Below, one piece after another: positions 25,924-35,506 of a stretch of 64,000 nt of DNA; within the stretch, counting starts at the first letter, position 1, and each line of letters starts with the position of its first letter. The notes beneath the pieces are model-generated. The model saw only the letters and a program-made list of their open reading frames with translations. It made no database searches and had not been told where the DNA came from. This stretch comes from Gramella sp. Hel_I_59 (lineage in GTDB: Bacteria; Bacteroidota; Bacteroidia; Flavobacteriales; Flavobacteriaceae). The translations under genes were made by a program, and so were the position numbers. The stretch is from NCBI RefSeq assembly GCF_006714895.1, contig NZ_VFME01000001.1, positions 2,542,001-2,606,000 of the forward strand, written 5' to 3'.

Positions 25924-26926
25924 GCTTTTTGAAAAATAATTGTGGAAATGCTTCTTCCGGTTCCTGCTTCTGAATATTTATATGAAAATTGGACACTATA
26001 AAACCATAGCCATATCCTGAAAACTGGATAATCACCGCTTTTACAGCCAATAATCCAATATATAGACTTTTATTTCGTATCGCTGCATCCACAGCAATAA
26101 TTAGGAAATAAATAAGATAACAGCCTGTAAAGAAACTAAAACCCGCATATAAAAAGATGATAGAGAGTATGAGTCCTATCATGAATAATGAAGGAAACCA
26201 ATAAGTGATCTTCGCAGATCCAGGATGCCATTTGTTCAAAACTGGCCGCACCATCCCGAACTTCTTAACTTGTACAAAAAACTTTTTCCAGTCTATTCGT
26301 CGTTTATGAAATACCCGCGCCTTCGGGATCAAACAACTTTTAACCCCCGATTTCTCTAACCTCAGGCTCAAATCTGGATCTTCTCCGGGATGTATTCTAC
26401 CAAATCCATCACTGATTTCAAATGCCTTCTTGCTTAAGCCCATATTGAAACTGCGGGGCTGGAATTCATCTACAGCTTTCTTTCCTCCGCGTATTCCACC
26501 AGTGGTAAACAAAGATGTCATACTGTAATCTATAGCCTTCTGAGTGTTCGAAAAGGATTCATGAGCAGCATCTGGCCCTCCAAAACAATCGTAAAAACTG
26601 GAAGATAAAAATTGATGAACCTCTTCGAGATAATCTTCAGGCATCAGCACGTCTGAATCCAGAATTAGGAAATATGGAGCCTGGGCTTTTCTCATTCCAT
26701 AATTCCTGCTATCGCCTGGCCCTGAGTTTTCTTTGTTGTAATAACTTAAAAATAATCGATCCTGAAACTCTGCAACAACAGCTTCCGAAGAATTTGTAGA
26801 GCCATCTTCAACGATCACCACTTCAAATGGAACCGGCGCACGCATCTTTAGCATGCTCTGCAATAACTCCCTGATCTCGTCAGGTCTGTTATAAACAGGG
26901 ATCACAAATGAATATTCTGGCTGCAT
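25907..26926 (-). CDS. Family 2 glycosyltransferase, membrane-bound
   Basis: A 339-residue GT-A enzyme with FVIPVYNRPDEI (residues 6-17), the VEDGS motif near 40, the metal-binding DSD (ILDSDVLMP, about 92-100) and a late EDPDLSLR block (about 186). Two or three hydrophobic helices near the C-terminus (about 240-310) anchor it in the membrane. It transfers a sugar from a nucleotide donor to an unknown envelope acceptor. It overlaps the YbbR-domain gene by 17 bp, and fabI upstream has its own terminator. Confidence 0.9.
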   Translation of the reverse strand: MQPEYSFVIPVYNRPDEIRELLQSMLKMRAPVPFEVVIVEDGSTNSSEAVVAEFQDRLFLSYYNKENSGPGDSRNYGMRKAQAPYFLILDSDVLMPEDYLEEVHQFLSSSFYDCFGGPDAAHESFSNTQKAIDYSMTSLFTTGGIRGGKKAVDEFQPRSFNMGLSKKAFEISDGFGRIHPGEDPDLSLRLEKSGVKSCLIPKARVFHKRRIDWKKFFVQVKKFGMVRPVLNKWHPGSAKITYWFPSLFMIGLILSIIFLYAGFSFFTGCYLIYFLIIAVDAAIRNKSLYIGLLAVKAVIIQFSGYGYGFIVSNFHINIQKQEPEEAFPQLFFKKHGNQE

Positions 26927-26944
26927 CTTGATTATTTAAAATAG

Positions 26945-26985
26945 AACTGCCGGAAGCCGAACATAATGTTCAGGTTCCGGCAGTT
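26945..26985 (-). terminator. fabI terminator, long nested hairpin
   Basis: AACTGCCGGAA (26945-26955) pairs with TTCCGGCAGTT (26975-26985). An inner GAACAT/ATGTTC palindrome fills most of the loop, giving an extended stem. Weak T-rich sequence follows on the minus strand. Confidence 0.7.
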
Positions 26986-27001
26986 TATGTATGGACTTTA
27001 A

Positions 27002-27823
27002 TTATTCTGAATCTTCAACGAAATTTTCCATGACCTCCTGGCTAACTCCCGTATTCGAGAATCCACCATCATGATATAGATTTTGAAGAGTTACCTTTTT
27101 AGTAAGATCTGAGAATAAAGTCAGGGTGTAATCTGCACACTCCAAAGCGGTGGCATTTCCAAGTGGAGACATTTTTTCTGCAAATGCAATAAAACCATCG
27201 AAGCCTTTAACTCCAGTTCCTGCTGTAGTTGGCGTTGGAGATTGAGAAATGGTATTCACTCTCACTTTTTTATCCTTTCCGAAGAAATAACCGAAACTAC
27301 GCGCAATAGACTCCAGATATGCCTTGTTATCTGCCATATCGTTATAGTCCGGGAATACACGTTGTGCCGCCATATAACTTAGCGCTACGATGCTTCCCCA
27401 CTCGTTCATGGCATCTTTCTTATACAATACCTGCATGGTTTTATGGAAAGAAACTGCAGAAACATCCCAACCTTTGGTCGTGAAGTCGTAGTTCATATCT
27501 GTATAATGTTTTCCTTTACGAACATTCACAGACATCCCGATAGAATGAAGAACGAAGTCGATCTTCCCTCCAAGGATCTCCATGGACTTCTCTACTAGGT
27601 TTTCAAGATCTTCTACTTTGGTAGCATCTGCAGGAATGATCTCAGAACCGGTTTTTTCAGCCAGTTGTTTAATACTTCCCATTCTCATTGCGATTGGAGC
27701 ATTCGTTAGCACAAAAGTTCCACCTTCTTCGTGAACTCTTTCCGCTGTTTTCCAGGCAATTGAATTTTCGTCCAATGCACCAAATATGATTCCTCTTTTA
27801 CCTTTTAGCAGGTTATATGACAT
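27002..27823 (-). CDS. fabI: Enoyl-[acyl-carrier-protein] reductase (NADH)
   Basis: The 273-residue short-chain dehydrogenase has the FabI layout: an N-terminal KGKRGIIFGALDENSIAW segment, HSIGM near residue 92, SYMAAQRVFPDYN (about 148-160), and the catalytic pair Y-x6-K in YNDMADNK. It reduces the trans-2-enoyl-ACP double bond in the last step of fatty-acid elongation and is the target of triclosan-type inhibitors. Length is usual. It stands alone between recN and the glycosyltransferase, with a strong terminator. Confidence 0.95.
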   Translation of the reverse strand: MSYNLLKGKRGIIFGALDENSIAWKTAERVHEEGGTFVLTNAPIAMRMGSIKQLAEKTGSEIIPADATKVEDLENLVEKSMEILGGKIDFVLHSIGMSVNVRKGKHYTDMNYDFTTKGWDVSAVSFHKTMQVLYKKDAMNEWGSIVALSYMAAQRVFPDYNDMADNKAYLESIARSFGYFFGKDKKVRVNTISQSPTPTTAGTGVKGFDGFIAFAEKMSPLGNATALECADYTLTLFSDLTKKVTLQNLYHDGGFSNTGVSQEVMENFVEDSE

Positions 27824-27910
27824 GTGATTTAATTTTTGTGGTTGTTAAGCCTGTAAATATAGCAAAGTTGAAATAAATCCCCCGCCTTTTAAGCTTCAGA
27901 TGATATGGTA

Positions 27911-29563
27911 TCAATTCAACAGGGCTTTTGCATGTGCACGTGCAGAATCACTTCCGCTAGTACCTCCAAGCATCATCGCCAGTTCATCGATTCTTTGATC
28001 CTGTTCCAGTTTTACGATCTTAGTTTGAGTTGCAACCTCGCTGTCTTCTTTAAATATCTTAAAATGTGAACTTCCCTTACCGGCTATTTGTGGTAAATGG
28101 GTGATCGCGATCACCTGCATATTAGCACCCATTCTCGCTAGAATCTCACCCATTTTATGGGCAATATCACCAGAAACACCAGTATCAATTTCATCAAATA
28201 TGATCGTTGGTAGTTTACTTTGTGCTGCAAGTATGCTTTTCACTGCCAGCATGATTCTGGAAAGTTCTCCACCTGATGCTGCTTTCTTGATCTCTTTAAA
28301 ACTACCACCTTTATTCGCCGCCAGGAACCATTCGAGCTTATCACTCCCATTACTCAGGAATTCTGGTGTAGTACTAAGTTCTATGTTGAGCCTTGCATTC
28401 GGCATTCCCAGGTCTTTAAGTATGATTTCCGTTTGCTCTATAAATGCCGGGGTAATTTTTAAACGATTCTTATGTAGTTTTTCTGCAGTTGCAGATATAA
28501 TGGTGAATTGCTTTTTGATCGCTTTCTCAGCTTCTTCCAAAGCGGCTTCCGCATTTTCTGTTACTGAAACTTTCTGCTGAAGATCTTCAGCTATTTGCAG
28601 TAGTTCTTCTACACTTTCAGCATTATGCTTTTTTTGTAAATTATAGATCACCTGCAATTGCTGATTCACCTTTTCCAGCTCTTCAGGATTTGCTTCCACA
28701 GCTTCCAGTGCATCTGTCATTTCTGCTTCAAGATCGTCTAATTCTATGATCGCGCTTTGTAGTCTTTCATGAAAATCATCATAGATTCCAGAGAATTTGG
28801 CGATTCTTGAAATATGGGATCGAGCCGACTTTAATGTCTCCAGGCTCCCTATTTCTTCCTGCTGAATTGAGCTTAAAGCAGCGCTAAGATTTTCAGTAAG
28901 TTCCTCTACATTGTTTAAAGCCTCATATCTTTCTTCAAGATCTTCCAGCATTCCTGATTTTAAACCTGCTTCTTGCAGTTCATTCAGAAGAAAAAGATTG
29001 TAATCGTATTCTTTCGATGCTTGCGCCTGTTCTTCTTTAAGCTCTTCAAATCTCTTCTGAAATTTACGATACTCCTTTAATTCGGCTTTATACTGAAGTA
29101 TACTTGCTTCATTTTTCGCGATCGTATCAATGACATTAAATTGATAATCGACATTTCCCAGACTTAGGGTCTCATGCTGACTATGAATATCGATAAGGGA
29201 AGTTCCCAGCTTCTGCAAAGAAGTAATCTTTACCGGTGTATCGTTGATAAACGCACGGGATTTCCCGGAAGGTAAAATTTCACGCCGAATGATACTGGTT
29301 TGCTCATAATCCAGATCCTCTTTTTCAAAGAATTGCTGTAACTCATAATCTTTGATACTAAAATGACCTTCGATAACGCATTTCTTCTCAGTATTTCTAA
29401 TACTACTGAAGTCTGCGCGATCTCCCAGCAACAACCCAAGTGCACCAAGCATGATAGATTTACCGGCACCGGTTTCCCCGGTTATGATCGTAAAACCAGA
29501 TTGAAGATCCATCGTGATATCTTCAATAAGCGCGTAATTCTTTATGGAAAGAGATGTAAGCAA
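27911..29563 (-). CDS. recN: DNA repair protein RecN
   Basis: The 550-residue SMC-like ATPase starts with MLTSLSIKNYALIEDI and a Walker A motif GETGAGKS (about 29-36). It has a long coiled-coil centre (about 160-370) and a C-terminal ABC signature (GGELSRIMLA, about 433) with Walker B IIFDEIDTGVSG. RecN acts at double-strand breaks, holding DNA ends and sister duplexes for recombination. Length is normal. It is the last gene of the run bamD-rpoZ-coaBC-DUF4835-recN, with a 58-base gap from the DUF4835 gene. Confidence 0.96.
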   Translation of the reverse strand: MLTSLSIKNYALIEDITMDLQSGFTIITGETGAGKSIMLGALGLLLGDRADFSSIRNTEKKCVIEGHFSIKDYELQQFFEKEDLDYEQTSIIRREILPSGKSRAFINDTPVKITSLQKLGTSLIDIHSQHETLSLGNVDYQFNVIDTIAKNEASILQYKAELKEYRKFQKRFEELKEEQAQASKEYDYNLFLLNELQEAGLKSGMLEDLEERYEALNNVEELTENLSAALSSIQQEEIGSLETLKSARSHISRIAKFSGIYDDFHERLQSAIIELDDLEAEMTDALEAVEANPEELEKVNQQLQVIYNLQKKHNAESVEELLQIAEDLQQKVSVTENAEAALEEAEKAIKKQFTIISATAEKLHKNRLKITPAFIEQTEIILKDLGMPNARLNIELSTTPEFLSNGSDKLEWFLAANKGGSFKEIKKAASGGELSRIMLAVKSILAAQSKLPTIIFDEIDTGVSGDIAHKMGEILARMGANMQVIAITHLPQIAGKGSSHFKIFKEDSEVATQTKIVKLEQDQRIDELAMMLGGTSGSDSARAHAKALLN

Positions 29564-29621
29564 TTCGGTTAAAATTTGTGCTAAATATACGAGAGAAAAT
29601 ACTCGTAATCAACCAAAATTC

Positions 29622-30512
29622 CTACTGAATATTTCGCCAGCTACGGGCATACCTGGCTGCGATATTATTCAGTGTTTGGATAAGTTCATTCTTCGCAGGA
29701 TAAGCCGGCCCTCCGGTATAGACAGAAGCAATCTCATCTGCCTTGGAGTCAAAGAAAGCACGAAGCAACAAAGAGTTATTTCTGCGATTGTTCATCACTT
29801 CCAGCTTATTCAAAGATTCGGCAATTGCAGTTTTCCCGGCCATTAAATCAGCGTGCATGACATCGAGACCTAACCTGTGATAATCGTAAAGTGCTTCCCG
29901 GTATTCTGCATAGGTGTTCGCTAGTAAATCTGCATTCAGCCTGAAACGCGAACGTTGACCGTCTGAGCCTCTCCAGCCTTGGGAGTTTCCCTGCTGGGCA
30001 GTTGTAACGATCCTGTTGGCTTCCTCGAAGAAAGCTGTTCCACCTTCTGGAGCAAAGGTATCTGCATCAAGTCCAAGAATGGTATATACGTAAAAGGAAA
30101 TTACAGAAACCAGATTATTAGTGTAAGTATTCTGACTATAATTTAAAGGCTGATACTCCCGGTAACTAAAACTGAATTGTTCGTCATTAAAATTAAAAAC
30201 CGGAGTGATCATACTGGTTCCATAAACCGGTCTGGAAGATTGGATCTGGATAGTGCCATTAAAGCTCTCTCCTTCAAAACTATTAATCGTAATGAACATG
30301 CTACAATTAATACGTTCATGATCCTGTAAGCGTCTGTCTGTCCAGGTAGTCTGGTTAATAAACTCATTCAGCGATCTTTCCAGCGTCTTAAATACAGAAA
30401 GATTGGCCTGCCCTGTTTGCTCTGCGTTCACCACTACCTCGCAACTTAATTGCTGTGCAATTCCCGAATAGGAAATTATGGTGAACAGTACTAGAAAGGC
30501 AATTCTACGCAT
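29622..30512 (-). CDS. DUF4835-family exported protein
   Basis: The 296-residue protein begins with a signal peptide (cleavage after about residue 19, GIAQQ). It continues with the family pattern of SCEVVVNAEQTGQAN, FINQTTW and a late WRNIQ end. The function is not known to me. The family sits in this same place, between coaBC and recN, across Flavobacteriia. Its start overlaps coaBC by 8 bp, which implies coupled translation. No metal-binding or catalytic motif is evident. Confidence 0.85.
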   Translation of the reverse strand: MRRIAFLVLFTIISYSGIAQQLSCEVVVNAEQTGQANLSVFKTLERSLNEFINQTTWTDRRLQDHERINCSMFITINSFEGESFNGTIQIQSSRPVYGTSMITPVFNFNDEQFSFSYREYQPLNYSQNTYTNNLVSVISFYVYTILGLDADTFAPEGGTAFFEEANRIVTTAQQGNSQGWRGSDGQRSRFRLNADLLANTYAEYREALYDYHRLGLDVMHADLMAGKTAIAESLNKLEVMNNRRNNSLLLRAFFDSKADEIASVYTGGPAYPAKNELIQTLNNIAARYARSWRNIQ

Positions 30513-31713
30513 GATACATTTTAATTATTTCTGTAATGATATCCTGAGCAACTTCGGTTTTACTTTTAAGGTCAAATTCCAGTTTTCTATCTGGATAAAT
30601 GATCCTGATCTTATTGGTATCTCCTTTAAAACCTGCACCGGTATCCTGAAGGGAATTTAAGACAATAAAATCTAGATTTTTCTTTTCCAGCTTTTTTCTT
30701 GCATTCTCTTCCTCATTATTGGTCTCTAAAGCGAAACCTACCAACTTCTGATCTTTCTTAATAGCTCCCAGAGAAGCAAGAATATCTTCAGTTTTGGTTA
30801 ATTCCAGGTTTAGGGAAGGATCGTTCTTTTTGATCTTTTGATCTGCAACTGTCTTAGGCCTGTAATCGGCTACAGCTGCCGCAGCAATAAAAACATCGGT
30901 GTTTTCAAACTCCGCATGAGCAGCTTCGTACATATCCCTGGTACTTACAACTCTTTTAAGTTCAATATTAGCATGCGAGATATCAAGATGTGTAGGACCT
31001 GCAATTAATACAACATCAGCGCCAGCTTCTGCCGCCTTTAAAGCAATTGCGAAGCCCATTTTGCCACTGGAATGATTTCCAATAAATCGTACAGGGTCTA
31101 TGGCTTCATAAGTTGGTCCTGCAGTAATTACAATTTTCTTGTTCCGAAGTGGAAGATCTTTAGACAGATGATCTTCAATAAAGCTAATGATCTCTTCTGG
31201 CTCTGCCATTCTACCTTTTCCTGAAAGTCCGCTAGCCAGTTCGCCCGTTCCTGCAGGAATCATGATATTTCCATATTCCTGTAGCGTTTCAAAACTTTTG
31301 GCAGTAGATGGATGTTTATACATGTCAAGATCCATTGCCGGAGCAAAGAAAACTTCACATTTAGCTGAAAGATAAGTAGCAAGCAATATGTTATCGCTGT
31401 TCCCCGAAGCCATTTTAGAGAGAGTGCTCGCTGTGGCTGGGGCTAAAAGCATGAAATCGGCCCAAAGGCCGAGTTCCACGTGGTTGTTCCATTGTTCATT
31501 CTCATCCTCTTCACTAGTAAACGAAGAATAGACTTCATTCTTGGAAAGAGTTGAAAGTGTAAGCGGAGTGATAAATTCTTTTGCAGCCTGGGTCATAACA
31601 ACCCTCACCTCTGCACCAGACTTCACAAATAGCCGTACCAGTGAAGCAGTTTTGTAGGCAGCAATACCTCCGGTAATGCCGAGTAAAACTTTTTTGCCTT
31701 GAAGTACAGACAT
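30505..31713 (-). CDS. coaBC: Bifunctional phosphopantothenoylcysteine decarboxylase/synthetase
   Basis: The 402-residue fusion has an N-terminal FMN flavoprotein (CoaC: GITGGIAAYK at 12-21, catalytic His in NNHVELGLWAD about 77, PAMDLDMY about 125) and a C-terminal synthetase (CoaB: ITAGPTYE about 196, GNHSSGKMG about 213, then AAAVADYRPK). It makes 4'-phosphopantetheine in coenzyme A synthesis. It starts 15 bases after rpoZ and overlaps the DUF4835 gene by 8 bp. Confidence 0.96.
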   Translation of the reverse strand: MSVLQGKKVLLGITGGIAAYKTASLVRLFVKSGAEVRVVMTQAAKEFITPLTLSTLSKNEVYSSFTSEEDENEQWNNHVELGLWADFMLLAPATASTLSKMASGNSDNILLATYLSAKCEVFFAPAMDLDMYKHPSTAKSFETLQEYGNIMIPAGTGELASGLSGKGRMAEPEEIISFIEDHLSKDLPLRNKKIVITAGPTYEAIDPVRFIGNHSSGKMGFAIALKAAEAGADVVLIAGPTHLDISHANIELKRVVSTRDMYEAAHAEFENTDVFIAAAAVADYRPKTVADQKIKKNDPSLNLELTKTEDILASLGAIKKDQKLVGFALETNNEEENARKKLEKKNLDFIVLNSLQDTGAGFKGDTNKIRIIYPDRKLEFDLKSKTEVAQDIITEIIKMYHA

Positions 31714-31728
31714 ATCAGTTAACCGATT

Positions 31729-32058
31729 CTATTCTTCGGTTTCCATAGTGTTTCTCCAGTAGATCTTGTCATCAAGCCACTCCTGGATCGCAAGTGATTG
31801 CGGTTTTGGTAGTTTTTCGTAGAATTTTGAAACCTCGATCTGCTCTTTGTTTTCAAAAATCTCGTCAAGAGAATCGTTATAAGTGGCGAACTCATCAAGC
31901 TTTTCTAGAAGCTCTTTTTTGATCTCACCATTAATCTGTCCAGCTCTTTTCGCTACGATAGATATCGCCTCGTAAATGTTTCCGGTAGGTGCATCTACTT
32001 CATTTTTGTTGATAGTAGTTGTGTTAACCGGGGCATCAATTTTTTTAAAATCCATCAT
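31729..32058 (-). CDS. rpoZ: RNA polymerase omega subunit, Bacteroidota type
   Basis: A 109-residue protein with an omega-like core (GNIYEAISIVAKRAGQIN, about 26-43) and an acidic C-terminal tail. The omega subunit helps assemble RNA polymerase around beta'. The Bacteroidota form is divergent and is often annotated only as a hypothetical or DUF protein. The position between bamD (7-base gap) and coaBC matches related genomes and supports the call. Confidence 0.85.
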   Translation of the reverse strand: MMDFKKIDAPVNTTTINKNEVDAPTGNIYEAISIVAKRAGQINGEIKKELLEKLDEFATYNDSLDEIFENKEQIEVSKFYEKLPKPQSLAIQEWLDDKIYWRNTMETEE

Positions 32059-32065
32059 TCCTTTA

Positions 32066-32875
32066 TTAAAAATTCTCTAACCTTTTATCAATTTCCATCA
32101 TGGAAGTCTCAGAGTCCTGAGTAAACTCTCCTTCTGGATAGTATTTATTGTAGGAATTATAAAATTCCCTGGCATTTTCAAGTCTTTCCTGCATCAAAAC
32201 TTCAAAACTATTGATCGCCAGCTGGTAAGCTGAATCGTATCGATAGTAATATGCAGCTTCTCTAAACGGAGATCCAGGATATTCTGCAATGAAGTTATTG
32301 AAAGAGGCGATTGCCGCCTTATAATATCTGGTCTTGTGATACTGCTTTGCGATCTCGTATGCTTTCTTCTCCAGCTTCACTCGCAACTCTGTCGCGTAAT
32401 CATTTGCTGAATCTACAAATTCTCCTTCCGGATACTTATTTAGATAAACCTGAAGTTCTTCGATCGCTTTTCTGGTATCGGTTTGGTCCAGGTTAAAGCG
32501 CGGAGAACGATTGTAATAGCTAACCGCCGATTTATACTCGGCCTCTTCTACCTTCTGGCTATTTGGATACAATTGTACAAAACGTTCAAAATTGAAAGGC
32601 GCATTATAATAATCACCTAATTGGTAATACGTATCTCCAAGAATGTAAACAAGGCGTTCACCCTGAGGTTTTCCTCGATACTCCGGCTCGATCTGCTCCA
32701 ATAATCGCAAAGCCTTACGTAGCTTTCCATTATCGTCTTCTTCTTTACCTTCGGTATATAATTCCTCTGCAGCCGTATATTTAGGCGCAGTTTCCTCATT
32801 TTTAAGCAATGACTGATATTCACTACAAGATATAGTGACCATCAACAGGCCTAGAGCGAGAATTCCTTTTTTCAT
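32066..32875 (-). CDS. bamD: Outer-membrane assembly lipoprotein BamD
   Basis: I start it at the ATG of 32873-32875, giving 269 residues that begin with a lipoprotein signal and lipobox VTISC (Cys about 17); an upstream ATG would add ten residues before the signal. The mature part is a series of TPR-like repeats (for example YYQLGDYYNAPFNFERFV and YYKAAIASFNNFIAEYPGS). BamD is the essential lipoprotein partner of BamA in inserting beta-barrel proteins. It is the first gene of the operon running to recN. Confidence 0.93.
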   Translation of the reverse strand: MKKGILALGLLMVTISCSEYQSLLKNEETAPKYTAAEELYTEGKEEDDNGKLRKALRLLEQIEPEYRGKPQGERLVYILGDTYYQLGDYYNAPFNFERFVQLYPNSQKVEEAEYKSAVSYYNRSPRFNLDQTDTRKAIEELQVYLNKYPEGEFVDSANDYATELRVKLEKKAYEIAKQYHKTRYYKAAIASFNNFIAEYPGSPFREAAYYYRYDSAYQLAINSFEVLMQERLENAREFYNSYNKYYPEGEFTQDSETSMMEIDKRLENF

Positions 32876-32918
32876 GATACGTAAAAACATCTGGCAAAAA
32901 TACATTTTTTGTTAGTAT

Positions 32919-32984
32919 AAAAAAAACTTTCCTAATCTACTCAAATAACCCTGTTTACGGGCATTTATTGTATCAGGAAAGTCT
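32919..32984 (-). terminator. Probable dapA terminator
   Basis: ACTTTCCT (32926-32933) and AGGAAAGT (32975-32982) pair on either side of a loop that has its own CCC/GGG pairing. On the minus strand eight T follow. Confidence 0.55.
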
Positions 32985-33013
32985 TTTAAAATTTATTTTT
33001 ACTTCAGTTTAGA

Positions 33014-33889
33014 CTAGAAACTTTCAACGAAGGCTGAAATTCTAGTATATAGACCATCGGTCGCTTCTACTAAAGGTAGTCGCAAATTATTTTTAACCAG
33101 AGATCTTTTATGTAGCATAGCTTTGATTCCAGCTGGATTGCCTTCAGCAAAGATCATGTCAATGGAAGGTGCTATGCGGTAATGTAATTTGTAAGCTTCT
33201 CTAACTTCTCCTTTTAATCCCAGACGTACCATTTCTGAAAATTCTTTAGGCAAGCCCTGACCAATTACCGAGATCACACCTTTCCCGCCAGCCAGTGTCA
33301 TTGGTAAGGTGATCATATCATCTCCTGAAATAACAAGGAAATCTTCAGGAACAAGTGAGATCAATTTCATAGCCTGCACCATATCTCCAGCGGCTTCTTT
33401 TACACCAATGACATTTTTAAAATCTCTGGCGATCCTGTTGATGGTTTCCGGCAGGATGTTACTTGCAGTTCTACCCGGTACATTGTATAGAATAACCGGT
33501 AGTGGTGAAGCTTCAGCTACTGCCTTAAAATGACGGTAAATTCCTTCCTGTGTCGGTTTGTTGTAAAATGGAGATACTGATAGTATTGCATCAAAACCTT
33601 CCAGATCTTCTGAGATAAGTTCTTCAACGAGCCCCGCCGTATCATTACCTCCCATTCCAAGTACTAAAGGTAGTTTACCCTGGTTTGCCTCTTTGATCAC
33701 AGTTTTTACAAGCTCCTTTTCTTTCTTACTAAGGGTTGCACTCTCTGCAGTGGTCCCTAGAACCACCAGGTATTCGATCCCATTTTCTATCTGATCCTTC
33801 ACTAATGCTGAAAGAGCGTTTGTATCTACACTAAGATCATCATTAAAAGGAGTAACCAGCGCTACTCCGGTACCAATAAAAGCTTCCAT
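33014..33889 (-). CDS. dapA: 4-hydroxy-tetrahydrodipicolinate synthase
   Basis: The 291-residue barrel enzyme has GTTAES (about 45-50), the catalytic Tyr in YNVPGR (about 134) and the Schiff-base Lys in GVKEAAGD (about 163). It condenses pyruvate with aspartate semialdehyde in the lysine/diaminopimelate pathway; dapF of the same pathway lies near 51 kb. Its ATG overlaps the stop of the small upstream gene by one base, so the two are coupled. Confidence 0.96.
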   Translation of the reverse strand: MEAFIGTGVALVTPFNDDLSVDTNALSALVKDQIENGIEYLVVLGTTAESATLSKKEKELVKTVIKEANQGKLPLVLGMGGNDTAGLVEELISEDLEGFDAILSVSPFYNKPTQEGIYRHFKAVAEASPLPVILYNVPGRTASNILPETINRIARDFKNVIGVKEAAGDMVQAMKLISLVPEDFLVISGDDMITLPMTLAGGKGVISVIGQGLPKEFSEMVRLGLKGEVREAYKLHYRIAPSIDMIFAEGNPAGIKAMLHKRSLVKNNLRLPLVEATDGLYTRISAFVESF

Positions 33890-34395
33890 TACTTTTTATT
33901 TTTTAATATTTTATAATACCTGATCAATTCTGCTTCAAGAAGAGAAGGATCATTTTCAAAAATTTCTACATCCAGGATCGAAAAAGGATCCGGGGATTTA
34001 CCAATCAAAAATGTTGCCCCAGATCTTAAAGCCACATAATTTGAAAGCAAAGTTTCTTCGCCGCTTATAACGATCGCTGATCCAAATTCATATTCCAAAA
34101 GCGCCAGCAGATCCTTGTTTTTAATTTCGCCATCAAGACCTAAGTCTTTAAAACTAACTTGCCACAGATCTTTATCATCTAAATCACGAACACTTCCGCA
34201 GATCACAACATCAAAAGCATTTGCAGGCAGACCTAAACTTTTCCAAAGATTCTGAAGATTCTTATAGACTTCAAAATTATCTTCAGAAATAACCAGCAAT
34301 ACCCGGTTTGAAGTATTCGTAGCAAATTGCCTCTTCTTCTTCAGTTTATCAATGGCTTTCTTTAGCTGAACCGATTTTATTTTATTCGTGATCAT
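33889..34395 (-). CDS. Small cytoplasmic protein of unknown function upstream of dapA
   Basis: A 168-residue protein with a Lys-rich N-terminus and alternating beta/alpha hydrophobic pattern ([44 protein letters not shown]). It ends with a Lys-rich tail. I do not recognise the family securely; it may be the flavobacterial family catalogued as DUF6913, and its place before dapA appears conserved in relatives. No catalytic motif is evident. The one-base overlap with dapA indicates co-expression. Confidence 0.75.
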   Translation of the reverse strand: MITNKIKSVQLKKAIDKLKKKRQFATNTSNRVLLVISEDNFEVYKNLQNLWKSLGLPANAFDVVICGSVRDLDDKDLWQVSFKDLGLDGEIKNKDLLALLEYEFGSAIVISGEETLLSNYVALRSGATFLIGKSPDPFSILDVEIFENDPSLLEAELIRYYKILKNKK

Positions 34396-34516
34396 TCAAT
34401 GATTTCGGAGGGCAAATGTAAATAATTTCTATAAGCAAACTATGTCTTGAGGTGGCTTCCGAAGACAAGATTCTGCAGATTAAACAGCTTTCTATAATTT
34501 GTAAAATTTTAAACCA

Positions 34517-34603
34517 ATGATGCAAAGCCTGAAAAGCTATTTTCCATGGCAGAAGAAAAGAAAGCAAGGAATAATGATGGATAGGTTTACACGCACTCTT
34601 TGA
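34517..34603 (+). CDS. Possible small basic protein (28 residues)
   Basis: ATG-ATG start, Lys/Arg-rich middle (WQKKRKQG), TGA stop. A promoter-like TATAATTTG lies about 20 bases upstream. It is too short for statistics and could be chance; conservation would decide. Confidence 0.2.
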   Translation: MMQSLKSYFPWQKKRKQGIMMDRFTRTL

Positions 34604-34722
34604 GTAAAGTCATAACTTAAGAATGAAGGTCTTGGAAATTCAACAGCACTAACTACGAACCAAATCTTTATAATTTTTCGCTTATAAATAACCTGAACAC
34701 ATGACTCACCGGCTAATCTTGT

Positions 34723-34730
34723 TATATTTG
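34723..34730 (+). promoter_or_regulatory. -7 promoter element of the split 5'-nucleotidase operon
   Basis: TATATTTG matches TAnnTTTG. The predicted start of transcription (about 34735) leaves almost no leader for the ATG at 34738 and about 15 bases for the ATG at 34750. No clear -33 TTG is present. Confidence 0.5.
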
Positions 34731-34749
34731 AAAAGTAATGCGAAATGGA

Positions 34750-35505
34750 ATGAAACACCTTACCACGATCATATTTGCTTCAGTACTAATGCTGAGCTCC
34801 TGTAAAACTGAATTCAAACATTTAGAGCAGGTAGATGGAAAAAGAATTGCTGTGGACAATAGTATTGAAGAAGATTCAGAGATTGCTGAATTTATCGCTC
34901 CATACAAGGAACACCTTAACGAAACTCTTGATTCACCTCTTAGCTACAACCCTTCATTTCTTTCCAAAAGCGACGGAGACCTCAATACGGCTATTGGCAA
35001 CCTGATGGCAGATGCACTGATGGAACAGGTGAACCCTGTATTCGAAAAAAATACCGGAAACAGTATAGATATGGTTTTACTGAATCATGGTGGAATACGT
35101 GCAGAAATTCCTGTTGGAAATGTTAACACCCGGACTGCGTACCAGATAATGCCCTTTGAAAATGAAGTGGTCATCGCTGAGCTGAAAGGTGAAAAAATGC
35201 TGGAGATGATGGATTACCTCAGCAAAGCCAAAACTGCACATCCGGTAAGCGGAATCAGGATTATCGCTGACGGCAGTTATATGATCAAAAATGTGACGAT
35301 CAACGAACAGCAGATTTTAAAAGACAGCACCTATTTTGTTGCGACATCAGATTATCTAGTTGGTGGTGGTGATAACATGAAATTCTTCGCCGATCCTGTA
35401 AGTATCCATTCCAGTGAGTACAAGATTCGCAATGTGATGATAGACTACTTTAGTAAAACTGATACGATTAGAAGTGTGATCGATGATCGCTATATAAGAC
35501 AGTAA
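34750..35505 (+). CDS. 5'-nucleotidase C-terminal-domain lipoprotein (half of a split enzyme)
   Basis: The 251-residue protein has a lipoprotein signal (LMLSSC) and then only the substrate-binding C-terminal domain of 5'-nucleotidases. It carries the GNLMADAL block (about 82-89), NHGGIRAEIPVG (about 111-122), the aromatic FENEVV region and YLVGGGDNM. The metal-binding catalytic half is encoded by the next gene, one base downstream. Together they probably hydrolyse nucleotides or related phosphates in the periplasm. An ATG at 34738 would add four residues; I prefer 34750 for the signal and the promoter position. Confidence 0.88.
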   Translation: MKHLTTIIFASVLMLSSCKTEFKHLEQVDGKRIAVDNSIEEDSEIAEFIAPYKEHLNETLDSPLSYNPSFLSKSDGDLNTAIGNLMADALMEQVNPVFEKNTGNSIDMVLLNHGGIRAEIPVGNVNTRTAYQIMPFENEVVIAELKGEKMLEMMDYLSKAKTAHPVSGIRIIADGSYMIKNVTINEQQILKDSTYFVATSDYLVGGGDNMKFFADPVSIHSSEYKIRNVMIDYFSKTDTIRSVIDDRYIRQ

Positions 35506-35506
35506 C

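Larger units (their letters stand above)
34396..34737. other. Intergenic stretch of about 340 bp between divergent genes
   Basis: This separates the small dapA-upstream gene (minus) from the 5'-nucleotidase C-domain gene (plus). It holds a 28-codon basic open frame on the plus strand (34517-34603) preceded by TATAATTTG, and the promoter of the next gene at its right end. No RNA family or repeat is obvious. Confidence 0.6.
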
